Below, in pieces: positions 51,827-61,620 of a stretch of DNA of 64,000 bases. Source of the DNA: Eutreptiella sp. 'Long Island Sound 2002' (Eukaryota > Euglenozoa > Euglenophyceae > Eutreptiales > Eutreptiaceae). The notes under the pieces were generated by a model, which saw nothing but the letters and a program-made list of their open reading frames with translations, searched no databases and was not told the DNA's origin. The position numbers and the translations under genes are program-made. The stretch is from assembly GCA_964036045.1 (NCBI GenBank), contig OZ038380.1, forward strand, positions 185,927,798 through 185,991,797, in the 5' to 3' direction. Positions within the stretch are counted from its first letter, which is position 1. Every line of letters starts with the position of its first letter.

Positions 51827-54557
51827 ACTCCTGCCATATGTGTATCACACACTATTATACATACATCGAATCATATTGCCCATGAATGTGGCTGGCTCAG
51901 GGGAGCCTGGTTACAATCAAAACACGAATCATCCTGTATCTTCTGAGACCCCAGGCTTGACGGTGCAGTCGCCTGGTGACCTGCAAAAATTGCAGCTCTT
52001 GCTTTCTGTCCTCCCGGTAATGGCTCTTGTGCTGCCGGTTGTAGTGACGTGTTTTGGAGCATCGACGGGGTCGAGGGCTCCAGTGGCTGGTGACTATCCA
52101 CCGGTACCAAAACAGAATTCTCCGACGCTTTGTCGGCGTCTGGAGTCGTCCCTGAGTGCCGGTAGGCATTTGGGAGTGGACGCTTCTGAACATCGTGCTG
52201 AGGCCATACTAGTTAAAGCCATTCAGCTGGTTCAGGAAGGTGGCACGGGATGCCAGGAAATCCCCAGTATGGCGGAGGTACAACACACAGGTGAAGTGAC
52301 TGAACCCCCAGAGGACCACTGTTTAAGGGACGATCCACAGTGGGCGCCAGATTGGTTTCAAGATGGGTGGGGTTATGAACGGAGGCAATGCCTGGAGTAA
52401 CCGGCAACGCTCCCAGTCGCCGAGTGTGCTGATCTGCAGCAGCTCGACCTGTGGGCGGACATGGATGATATGTCCGCAGGGGTGTGCACGCCCTTGTCAA
52501 GGCCTCTTTCCAACAGTAAGGCTCAGAGGAGCCCAGCACGATCCTCAGATAGGAGGGTCCAGCATATAAAAACACAAGCAGGTTTCAAGAAGTACAGGAA
52601 ACGTAAGATGGATGAAGTAAACCCAGTTCGACCAGAGGTTTTTGATCGGCTTGCGGCCTGGGCAGCCCGAGTTGATCCAGACAATAAGGAATTTCAGCTT
52701 GCCATTGATGTGTACGGTAATAGTAGGGGTTTGCAACGTCTTGTGATGGACGGGGCAAACCCCAGGTCAGCCTTGAACCGGCCATGGTCGGACAAGGCGG
52801 TATGGGTACATGCGCCTGAGTCCTTGTGGGACCAGACTGTCACTAAAGTAATAGGTGAAGGTGCTAAGGGTTTGGCCCTTCTCCCGGTGCGTAAGTCCAA
52901 ACCTTGGTTTTGGGCTTTTGGGGAAATTGCCATTGACTGGATCGATGTGGAAGTGGGGTCCCCCCTTTTCATGAATTCGACCGGGCAGCAATTGTGTACC
53001 ACAGTTCCGTATCGTATTGTACTGTTTGACGCATATGGGACAGAACCCCCCCCTGAGAGTGTTCAGAATGCATACAAGATCCCTCACACTGTCCCCAATG
53101 ATGCTGATTGGGACGCCCCCACTGATCCTATCCCCAATACCCCTACTGCTCAGGACCTGTGCGCAGTCAAGGACGTCGAATCCCAACGATCTCAAATGAA
53201 CAGGAAGCAGCGACGAATACTTAAGATCAGGTGTGCAGATTATGAGAAACCCAGACCTACTGCCAAAAAGGGGTCTCTTGAAACTGATGAGTTGTCAGAG
53301 GCCTCGATGGCTGAGGCGTCACCTGGACCGGTGTCTGAGAGTGACACAGATGAACCACCTCTGAAGGGGTCTGCAGAATATTCAACATCCCAGCGATTCA
53401 CCTCTGAGGGAAAGGCCAAAATTGGATATGGCCATCAGGAAGGGTTGTTTAAAGATTCAGTGCAGGTTTTGGGTAGTTCATATGGCGACAGGTCCAAGTA
53501 TACCAGAAATGTACGATCAGTGATCCAGGCTGACGAAATGTGGCCTGGGGCTGAAAAGTATCGTGATGCACTCCTGCAGCGCTTTGGGAGTACTGTATTT
53601 ACCCCCAAGCATGCTTCCCATATAACCCCAGCTGCTCAGGAGGCGCGGGGTGAGCATGCCATTGTAAAGCTGGAGTTAATTGAGGGTGCAGAACCCAGGG
53701 CGGCCAAGCCCATCAGAGCAGTGGGATTGAGAGAAACTATGCTTCAGCAGAAGCTGAAAGATTTTGAGTCGCGTGGGTTTTTAAGGGAGGCACAGGCGAA
53801 CCCCCAATGGGTCTCTAGGTGTTTCTTGGTGCCAAAGCCGGGAAGTAATAAGTGGCGATTAGTCATTGACTATCGCTGGCTTAATTCCCAGCTGAAGGGA
53901 AAAAATTTTCCAATTCCGGTCATTGAAGACCAATTGGCCAATCAGAGTGGAAATTTTTTATTCACTCTGATTGATTTGGAGGATGGTTTCCACCAGATGC
54001 ACCTGGAGGAGGACAGCAAACACCTCACGGCGTTTTGCACTCCTTTTGGTGTGTTTGAGTGGAACGTCCTGCCAATGGGGGTCAAAGTGGGACCGGCAGC
54101 GTACCAGGAAATGGTACAGCACGTCACCAAGAAATGCCCCTCCTCCCGCCCATACATAGATGATATACTTTCGGCAAATGGGAGGGAGGAGTTAGTGCCA
54201 GGGAAAGTGACAGTCAGTCAGAAACAGGAACCTGAGGTACTTGAAAAATATTTTCAAAAACATTACGAAGACCTATTTTCCTTGTTTGAGGCGTTGGAAC
54301 GGGCCATGCTCACTGTCAAACCGGAGAAATGTCATTTTTTCCGCAAGACAGTGAAGTATGTCGGGCACATCCTTAAGGATGGACGCCGTTTTCCCTGTCC
54401 GTCCAGGGTTGAGGCTGTCGCAAACTGGGACCATCGTACCATTACCACCCCCAAGCGTCTCAAAGGGTTCTTGGGCCTTGTGGGGTGGTACCAAATATAT
54501 ATTGAAAATTTTGCCAAGCATGCCCAGCCCCTTATGGAGGCTCTGAAGGGCAAATAG
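51696..54557 (+). CDS. E2 Pol part 1: methyltransferase-like domain and RT
   Basis: One frame with TAA at 52,398-52,400 and TAG at 54,555-54,557. Before the TAA is a 235-codon spacer of unknown role, partly Pro-rich with a hydrophobic stretch. From Met 52461, residues about 60-165 (AIDVYGNSRG, VWVHAPESLWDQTV, KGLALLPVRKSKPWFWAF) resemble the methyltransferase-like domain also found beside protease in E1; the NPPW-like motif reads HAPE. RT then follows with CFLVPKPGSNKWRLVIDYRW, TLIDLEDGFHQMHL, VLPMGVKVGPAAYQ and the catalytic YIDD near residue 565, then thumb motifs VGHILKDGRRFPCP and GFLGLVGWY. Translation may start by frameshift or at 52461. Confidence 0.85.
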
Positions 54558-57500
54558 AGGTACGAGGCCCAGGATCCCAGTGCACCTGTTGCCAGGGATG
54601 CCACAGGATTACCAAAAAAACGTCGCAGGGTGAAATTGACAGGGAAGGAAGCGAAAATTGAATGGACGCCAGAGATGGTTGAGAATTTTCAAATTCTCAA
54701 GGACAAACTTGTCAAGTTTGTTGATGGGGACGGTCTCTGGCTTCCCAACCCACACGGTAAGTGGAGAATTGTTTGTGATGCCAGCGATTATGCTGTGGGA
54801 GGTGTGCTGGAGCAACAGCAGAACCCTCAGGATGAACAATCTTGGAGGCCTGTTGCATTTTACAGCCGGAAATTGCAGGGTCAAAGGGCTGACGGAGTAA
54901 ATTTTCATAAAAATTTGGGGCAAATTGCCTGGACGCCCCGTGAAAAAGAAACCTATGCCATTGTGACCTGTTTGCTCAAATTTCAGAGCTGGATCGGGGG
55001 CCAGGAAGTTACGGTCCAAACAGATCACAGTGCCATAGTAAAATGGTATAAAGAGGAGTTGACCACAATTTCAGGTCCCCTCGGCCGCCGTGGGCGTTGG
55101 CATGAGTTCCTGAGCCGGTTCAATCTTTTTATTCAGTACCGGCCAGGAAAAGACAACGAAGCGGCGGATGCCCTCTCCCGTTGGGCATATCCGGCGGGAG
55201 AGGCGCAAGATACCAATTTTCACGGCAGTGACTGCGACTTGGAGGGTTGGCAAGCTGCAGAGAGGGCAGAGAGGGACCGAATCAGGCAGTTATTGCACAA
55301 GCAATACCCAGAAAGTTTTGAACCCTTGCGATCATCACAAACATTTTCTGTCAACAAACCCACTGGGGATGAGCGAAAGGTGGAAAGGGTACAGATAGAA
55401 GGCTGGGATGCTCCCAGGGTTGAACGGGCGCTCAGGGAGGTCAGCGTCTCATCTGTACACGAGGGTATGACAGATGAAATCTGTGGCATTGATTCTGAGG
55501 GACGTCAATTTTATGCCATGGACGAATTTTTCATGCATACTTGCCCTATTCCTGAACCTGGAACTGTTGCACTTCAGACACCCCCCTCAGAACCGTCTGT
55601 TGCTTCCACTCAGAGCACAGCGAAGTTATCCAGAGCAGAACGACGTCGGATTCGTCAGATGCAGTCCAAACCAGCTTCACGCAGGTACATGACTGTTTCA
55701 CAGATGTATGATGCATTTCAGCATATGTCTTGGCACTTACCAGGGATGTACAATCTGGTGCAACAGGATTCGGTGATGGGAGTCAGGGATATCAAGACCG
55801 TCAAGATACCCCCTGCAGTGGCAGTACTGACCAGGGATTGGTCCCCAGAATACGCACAGGACAAATTTTTTAGTCCTCACTGGGACAAAATGGTCAGTGA
55901 CAAGTTTATTGAAATAGAAGGGAAGGAGTATACTTTCCATGAAGGGAAGGTGAGGAGTCAAGGGAAGATATGTGTACCCACTGGCCTGTTAGACCAGGTG
56001 GTCAGAGCGACGCATGCATTCAGCCATCCTGGTGTACGTAAAACCAGAGAAATGATGGACCGCAAATATTCAGTGCGATGCAAGGGTTCAGATCTGGATA
56101 AGTGTATTTCAGATGTGCTGCGAAGGTGCCCTGTTTGCCAGTCATGCAAACCACGCCGTGGCACTCAGCCGGAGGCTAACCAGCCAGCCCCCATTCCTGA
56201 ATTCCCTTTCAGCAGCATCTGCATCGATTTTTGCGATCTGTCCTCTGACCCTGTAGTAAGTAACGGCAATACCTACGATTATGTACTAGTCGTGGTTTGC
56301 CGGCTAACTGGTTATGTAGTCGCTCTGCCCTGTTCAAAAACGATTACAGCCGAACAGCTCGCTGAATTGTTTTTGGACAGAGTGGTTGGTTTTATGGGAT
56401 TGCCGCAGCAAATTTTTAGTGATCATGACCATTTGGTCACTGCGAAATTTTTCACAACACTCTGTTCCTTGTCGGGCATCGACATGAAGCAGAGCCCCAT
56501 TTACCGCCCTCGTTCTAATGGGCGAGCAGAGCGTGCAGTGCAGGTTGTCATCGACAGTCTGCGAAAGTTTTTGGAGCAGACCAGGAAAAAGAATTGGGCT
56601 CAGTTACTGCCTTTGGCAGTCTGGGCTGCAAATGACATTCCTGGTCCGGTACATGGGTATTCCCCCCATTTTCTCCTTTTCGGTCGCCACCCAATTGGGT
56701 TTGGGGACTGCCCCCCTGTTATTCCCGAGCATGGGTCTCAGGATGCAGTCAAATTTTTTGCCGACATGATTACAAATCGGCAGTATGTACAGCGACAGCT
56801 ACAGCGCATCCACGATGCGCAAGCAAAAAAGTTTTTAGCTGACCACCCCACCCATGTGTACCAGGAAGGGGAATATGTGTGGTACAGGGGGCACGATAAG
56901 GCTAAGAATTCCAAGCTCCACAGGGTGTGGACGGGGCCTGGAATGATTATGCAGCGTATGGGGCGAAACCAGTACCGAGTGAAAACGGAACGGGATCATG
57001 AGGTGGTTTTGGATAGCATGCGTGTCAAACCATACATATCAATGAAAGGGGAACGGGATCAAGAATTGACCCCACCCCTGCACTACTATTCGGACTCTGA
57101 CTTTCTGGTGGAGTCTGACACATACATACTTGAAAAAGTTTTGGACCACAGGGAAGTGGGCAAGGGTAAAAATAAACGATACGAGTGGTATGTGAAGTAC
57201 CGCGGCTACCCGGAACCGGAGTGGCAGCCAGCTACCTCATTTTTACATGATATTAATGAGGACTGGCGCACATACAATACCAAGCATGGTATAGACCTCA
57301 CACTCAGTCAGGTACGTACACTACAGGCAAAGACAACTTCGCATGCTTGTTACAGACATAATACAGATGTGTGTGAGGAGATGGAAGCAGCTGGTTCAGT
57401 GACCATGCAGGGAAGGGCAGATGTGTTGCAGGAAGAGCAGTTGGGATGGAGATGTATTTTGAGACAAGCTGCCGCTGAACGAGCCAGACTGACTCCTTTT

Positions 57501-57599
57501 GTTCCTCTGGCAGTGGCAGATGCCAAGGAGTTGAGGGGTATACGTAGTCTACGGATGTATAGGGAAACATATGATAGATGGGCAGCCGTTATGATGTAA
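54558..57599 (+). CDS. E2 Pol part 2: RNase H, integrase, chromodomain
   Basis: Same frame as part 1 after TAG 54,555; the first Met is at 54630 (989 residues). RNase H is shown by VCDASDYAVGGVLEQ, FYSRKLQG, TPREKETYAIV and KDNEAADALSRW. The integrase has HAFSHPGVRK...CPVCQSC (zinc site about 461-503) and a DDE core with CIDFCDL, SDHDHLVTAKFF and SNGRAERAVQVV (about 531-640). A C-terminal chromodomain (YILEKVLDHREVG to KYRGYPEPEWQPATSF, from about residue 830) should steer integration into marked chromatin. The stop is TAA at 57,597. All catalytic residues are present, so the enzyme looks functional if the TAG upstream is bypassed. Confidence 0.92.
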   Translation, partial: RYEAQDPSAPVARDATGLPKKRRRVKLTGKEAKIEWTPEMVENFQILKDKLVKFVDGDGLWLPNPHGKWRIVCDASDYAVGGVLEQQQNPQDEQSWRPVAFYSRKLQGQRADGVNFHKNLGQIAWTPREKETYAIVTCLLKFQSWIGGQEVTVQTDHSAIVKWYKEELTTISGPLGRRGRWHEFLSRFNLFIQYRPGKDNEAADALSRWAYPAGEAQDTNFHGSDCDLEGWQAAERAERDRIRQLLHKQYPESFEPLRSSQTFSVNKPTGDERKVERVQIEGWDAPRVERALREVSVSSVHEGMTDEICGIDSEGRQFYAMDEFFMHTCPIPEPGTVALQTPPSEPSVASTQSTAKLSRAERRRIRQMQSKPASRRYMTVSQMYDAFQHMSWHLPGMYNLVQQDSVMGVRDIKTVKIPPAVAVLTRDWSPEYAQDKFFSPHWDKMVSDKFIEIEGKEYTFHEGKVRSQGKICVPTGLLDQVVRATHAFSHPGVRKTREMMDRKYSVRCKGSDLDKCISDVLRRCPVCQSCKPRRGTQPEANQPAPIPEFPFSSICIDFCDLSSDPVVSNGNTYDYVLVVVCRLTGYVVALPCSKTITAEQLAELFLDRVVGFMGLPQQIFSDHDHLVTAKFFTTLCSLSGIDMKQSPIYRPRSNGRAERAVQVVIDSLRKFLEQTRKKNWAQLLPLAVWAANDIPGPVHGYSPHFLLFGRHPIGFGDCPPVIPEHGSQDAVKFFADMITNRQYVQRQLQRIHDAQAKKFLADHPTHVYQEGEYVWYRGHDKAKNSKLHRVWTGPGMIMQRMGRNQYRVKTERDHEVVLDSMRVKPYISMKGERDQELTPPLHYYSDSDFLVESDTYILEKVLDHREVGKGKNKRYEWYVKYRGYPEPEWQPATSFLHDINEDWRTYNTKHGIDLTLSQVRTLQAKTTSHACYRHNTDVCEEMEAAGSVTMQGRADVLQEEQLGWRCILRQAAAERARLTPFVPLAVADAKELRGIRSLRMYRETYDRWAAVMM

Positions 57600-58132
57600 G
57601 TCCCCCCCCATGTCTTCAAGTTATTGCTGCAGGGATGTATTTACTGAGGTTCGTAACCCCCCCAATGACCCCCACCCCCTTTCTTTGACAACTGATGGGA
57701 TTATGGACCCGAGATCAGTCTCGGACTGTGTACATGCACGGTCGGTAACCGCTTTCCCGGTAGACCCTGAAGGACAGATTGTTGTCAAGGCCAATGTATT
57801 GTTTTTCTATTTTTTGGGTGGAATCTTGGTAAATATATCGGCAGAAGCGTCGTCCCCGCTATATGGGGCCGGTCACATTCCAGATGCCAGTCGCATTGTT
57901 TTTTCTCAACCCCCTGAACTGTCAACCCATCCTCTTCTGTGCAATGATGCTTGTTCCCTCCCCCAGTGTCTGTTGTGTTTCCAGTTCCCGATTCCTTTAC
58001 AGATTGCAGACTTCCAGATGAGATTTCCAGATGAATTCTACATGAGGTTTCCAAATGAATTCCTGAGATGCCAGGTTCTGTGCATTTCTATCAGTGTGGT
58101 TATCAGCCACTCAGTCAGGGACTTCGTAGCTT
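57600..58132 (+). other. E2 3' non-coding region
   Basis: About 530 nt between pol and the 3' LTR. No gene is supported. Several ATGAGATTTCCAGATGAATTC-like phrases recur at 58,018-58,062. Confidence 0.5.
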
Positions 58133-58142
58133 AGGAAGGGAG
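58133..58142 (+). promoter_or_regulatory. E2 polypurine tract
   Basis: AGGAAGGGAG directly abuts the 3' LTR, the position of the plus-strand DNA primer. Confidence 0.75.
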
Positions 58143-59745
58143 TGTAATAGAACTGCACATCTCTGGATCGGTGACAGTCAACAGTCAGGACTCAGAAATT
58201 CAGTAATCCAGTTGCAAGAATTGGACAGTCGTTGGCCGAGACCGGACAGGTCGCGGGTTGCAATCTCCAGTGACGAAGACAGAATTTTGGATGATTGAGT
58301 CTCGACAGATATGTTGTTTGTTCCAATCTGGTGTTTTTTCGCATTCCCTGGTCAGTTCGATTTACTATCCATTGACTGAGTCACGCCGCCAAGAATGAAT
58401 TGAATATGGGTCGAGCATAATTAATTGTCGCTTTGAATTGAAGGATGTACCAGTCTAATTCGGAAGCCACGCGTATTGTTGTAATGTCGAAGACATGCAT
58501 GCTTCCCTGAGAGACCAAGAGTGTTCGAGCAAATGAATGTATATTCAAATTATGAGGTGTTACACAAAGCCGTCCATAAATTAGAATCCGTGAATGTTCG
58601 TAAGGTTTCCATGGTTAATGAATGCATATTCGATCACGAGGTGTTACTCAAGGTCATCCCTAAATTAGGAATTGTGAGGTTCCCTTTACCATGTTCGTCA
58701 CGCGAAGCCTTCATGGTGCCAATGGATTGTTGTCACAATCATGTATGTGTATGTTGGTCCATGTGACAATTTCGAAGGGTTTGCACACTCTTGTGGTGAG
58801 TTGTGAATGGTTGTTGGAATGCCATGAATTCAATTATCCTTGAATCTTTTCAATTGATGGGAGTCTTCCAACCTACCATGGTATTGTTCTCAATTGGGCA
58901 TGAATTTTCATCTTGTTGCAAGGAGCCAATATTTCTCTTGAAGTTGGTTGATTGTTCAATGCTTCGCTTTTGAACCGTGAAAATTAATGAAGGTTAGTCT
59001 TGGATACTCTTTCGTTGAACTCTTGTGGATTTACACGACATTGGTCCATGTTGTTGTTTGAATTTACATTTCATGGATAAATAGACATAGTATGCAATTG
59101 ATTTGCCATGTTAGATTAATGACCAACTTGAGGTGGCTCAAGTAGGTGTGCATGCTTCATCATGCGAGTCGATATTCGATCATGTGTCATGCCATGATAT
59201 GCATTATGTATTTTGACCTCCGTGGTGTAATTACATTCATGACCTCACGAGTGAATGCAATGTTTGTCTTGAGGTTAAGTTATAGGTTTGATGTTTGATC
59301 AAATTTCGTTCCATCTCTTTTTCCATGTGTTCGACATGTTTTTTGCATGGAGTGCCTCGATGACACTCTTTGATTTGGTCTGATTCTTTCGTATCTCAGG
59401 ACTCTTTGAAATGAATTTCAATTAATACTCAATTCAATTCAAGTGGTGGATTATCAATTTGTTACAAGGAGAGTCATATCAATCGTGAAGGTAAGCGCCG
59501 AGCCCATTCCGCGCACCAAGCACAACCGGGACCACGAGGAAAAGTCAGACACAAAATTGTGTTGTATTGTGTGCTGTTTGCCTCGTCTTGGTGAGAGTTT
59601 GTGCAAATTTTATTAGCTTTGCTCGGGGATTTTTCTTTTTGAAATTTTAGAGAAATCTCAAGCCCCTAGCTTTTTTCTATTTTTGATTTTTGGTTAACGT
59701 AGAGCAAGGCACTACAATGGAAGTTTCAGGGGCTACTCCATTACA
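58143..59745 (+). repeat. 3' LTR of element E2
   Basis: 1,603 bp, matching the 5' LTR with two visible mismatches. It is followed by the second GAAAG target duplication (59,746-59,750). Confidence 0.95.
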
Positions 59746-59750
59746 GAAAG
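59746..59750. other. Right target-site duplication of E2 (GAAAG)
   Basis: Partner of 44,110-44,114; element C sequence resumes at 59,751. Confidence 0.92.
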
Positions 59751-60203
59751 GGTAAAGGGCAGTCCAAAGGAAAGAACAGGGTATGGACACCAAAAGATTA
59801 CTCGCAGCAAGGCGGAGATCCAAGCAGCTCAAGATGGACTGATGCTGGTGGAAAATCTGGTGGAAAATCTGGCGAAAAGAGCGGAAAGGGACAAGGAAAG
59901 TCCGGGAATCAAGAGGATTCCAAGGTGAATGGCAACCCCCTGTATACGGAGACGCCAGCAAACAAGACCTTCGGCAACAACAAGGATACTGGAGGCCGAG
60001 GCAAGGGCAGATCCAACGAATCCAACCCCAATTCTAACACCTCCAACAACAAAGGCCAGGGAGGTAAGAAAGGTGGTGGTGGAAAGTCATTTGGTGGTCG
60101 TGGACGTGGAAAAGGAGTCAATGCCGTTGAAGCAGGAGAAGAATGGGTTGACGAAGGACAAGTACAGGACGTGCAGCCGAACGTCGAAGAAGAATGGCAA
60201 TAG
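59751..60203 (+). CDS. Element C Gag, C-terminal part (after E2)
   Basis: It continues the frame broken at 44,114: codons fall in phase across the E2 insertion once one copy of the 5-bp duplication is ignored. The composition is Gly/Lys/Ser/Asn-rich (SGGKSGGKSGEKSGKGQGKS, then GGRGRGKGVNAVEAGEE), typical of a basic RNA-binding tail. It ends CAA TAG GGA at 60,201-60,203, and the same frame continues into protease. The GVN-VEAGEE motif recalls E1 Gag. Confidence 0.7.
   Translation, partial: GKGQSKGKNRVWTPKDYSQQGGDPSSSRWTDAGGKSGGKSGEKSGKGQGKSGNQEDSKVNGNPLYTETPANKTFGNNKDTGGRGKGRSNESNPNSNTSNNKGQGGKKGGGGKSFGGRGRGKGVNAVEAGEEWVDEGQVQDVQPNVEEEWQ
60201..60203 (+). other. In-frame TAG between element C Gag and protease
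   Basis: CAA TAG GGA at the exact Gag/protease boundary. This is the third independent instance in the window. Confidence 0.65.
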
Positions 60204-60771
60204 GGAAGCCAACTTGACCCAATTCCCAACACTGGGGTTGAGTGGCAGGAAACAAAGCCCATCAGGGTAGTTGGGGCGGTGGATGGACGCTGCTGGGATC
60301 GGCTGGCGCGTTCCTCCGGCCTCCTTTACCCTGCCTGGGTCCTCAGCGCTGTCCGGCGAGGCAAGCAGCGCCAGTTTGTCTGCTGGATCCAGGTCAGAAC
60401 GACGGATGGTAAGGTTAAACTTGCCAGATGTCTGATTGACAATGGTTCAGAGGTCAATCTGGTGAGGAAAGGCTTTCTGCAGGAGGACGGGGCGAAGATG
60501 TCCTCGACACCTGTCCAGCTGGAATGAGTCAGCGGACATCGCCTTGACGGTGGCGACAGAGAGGCAGAATTGGCAGTCTGATTGGTGAAACAATCTGTCT
60601 GGAGTGTGGAAGAGATGGTGACGGAGGAATGGTTTCCTGGAAAATTCTATAAAGCCAGCATAAAGTATGATCCATTCTTTGGTCAACCATGGCTTCACGC
60701 GCACCGTGTGTCGCCCATGGGACACAGGACATGCTTCCTCCAGGATCCGTCGACCAGCGACCCGTCTGACC
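60204..60771 (+). pseudogene. Element C aspartic protease remnant
   Basis: In frame with Gag past the TAG. It contains ARCLIDNGSEVNLVRKGFL, a retropepsin active-site region with DNG in place of the usual DTG/DSG. After TGA 60,525-60,527 and a second TGA about 50 nt later, the same frame still reads WFPGKFYKASIKYDPFFGQP, comparable to the segment after protease in E1. The frame is lost at 60,771, where the element D LTR begins. RT and integrase of C are absent. Confidence 0.6.
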
Positions 60772-61088
60772 TGTATTATCTGCAACCATGTTGTGGTTTG
60801 TTTCTTGGGAACTCGACTGCACTCCTGTGCCTCTTTGTTTCTCAAAATCAGAAATCCAAAATCCCAATCGACAAACCTCGCAGGATCTTTAGACGGGGCA
60901 CCAATAATAAAACAATCTCGAAGACATAAACCCTGTTCAAAGATCGAAGTATCTTACAGCGCTCATTCACAGTTGGCATTCGATGCTTCTTTATTATTCA
61001 CAGACTGTCAGCGCGATTGCAACTGCGACTTGCGATTTGCGCGCTGTTGCGCTGCGCTGTTGCGCTGCTGCTGTTCGAAGCCATAACA
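60772..61088 (-). repeat. Putative 3' LTR of element D
   Basis: 317 bp. The minus strand begins TGTTATGGC and ends ATAATACA, imperfect inverted ends. It contains AATAAA in a suitable polyadenylation place and a GCTGCG-type microrepeat. A G-rich tract precedes it on the minus strand at 61,090-61,101. Element C coding stops making sense exactly at its left edge. A second copy would lie outside the window, so the boundaries are provisional. Confidence 0.45.
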
Positions 61089-61089
61089 C

Positions 61090-61101
61090 TACCCCCCCGT
61101 T
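61090..61101 (-). other. Putative polypurine tract of element D
   Basis: The minus strand reads AACGGGGGGGTA next to the LTR start TGTTATGG. Confidence 0.45.
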
Positions 61102-61120
61102 GAGACCTCGAAGAGGTCTC
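61102..61120. other. 8-bp stem-loop next to element D polypurine tract
   Basis: GAGACCTC, loop GAA, GAGGTCTC; a perfect hairpin with a TCGA step at the loop. Confidence 0.6.
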
Positions 61121-61530
61121 ACTCACCTGGGCGGGCGTCACAATGTCGAATGAGAGCAGGCCCAGACAGAAAAAAAAAATTTTTTGGGCCTCGACATGTG
61201 CTGGCTACAGAAGCATAACAGTGGACCAATCCTGGTCGAAACAGTGGACCAATTCTGGTAGAGATCACACACCGAGGTGCAGTCATGGGACACCCGTCGT
61301 CAGCGCCTCATTCACACGCCGTGTTCGACTTTGCCACGGCTGCGGCTTTCGGCGGAAGCTGCAGAAGACAACCTCGCCAGGCACACTGCACGGGCGCTGT
61401 ACCCGCAGCAAGGCTGTGGGCACGTCGAACCATAACATACCATAACATCGAAGCTGGATGCTCAGCAGACAAACAGGCCTGTACATCTGTCAGTTCGACA
61501 GGACATTTGGAGGCATTCGATACCATTAAT
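61121..61530. other. Element D 3' untranslated region
   Basis: No gene supported. It contains an A-run/T-run (61,171-61,186) and an ACAGTGGACCAATxCTGGT phrase repeated at 61,218 and 61,241. TCGA is frequent here too. Confidence 0.4.
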
Positions 61531-61620
61531 GGCATCCAGACTGTCGAACAAGCCATTACTTGGCATCCAGACTGTCGAATCAGCCATTACTTGGCATCCA
61601 GACATGTCGAATCAGCAGTC
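61531..61620. repeat. 31-bp tandem repeat, three units
   Basis: GGCATCCAGACTGTCGAA... units start at 61,531, 61,562 and 61,593. The last one overlaps the stop codon of the element D ORF. Confidence 0.8.
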
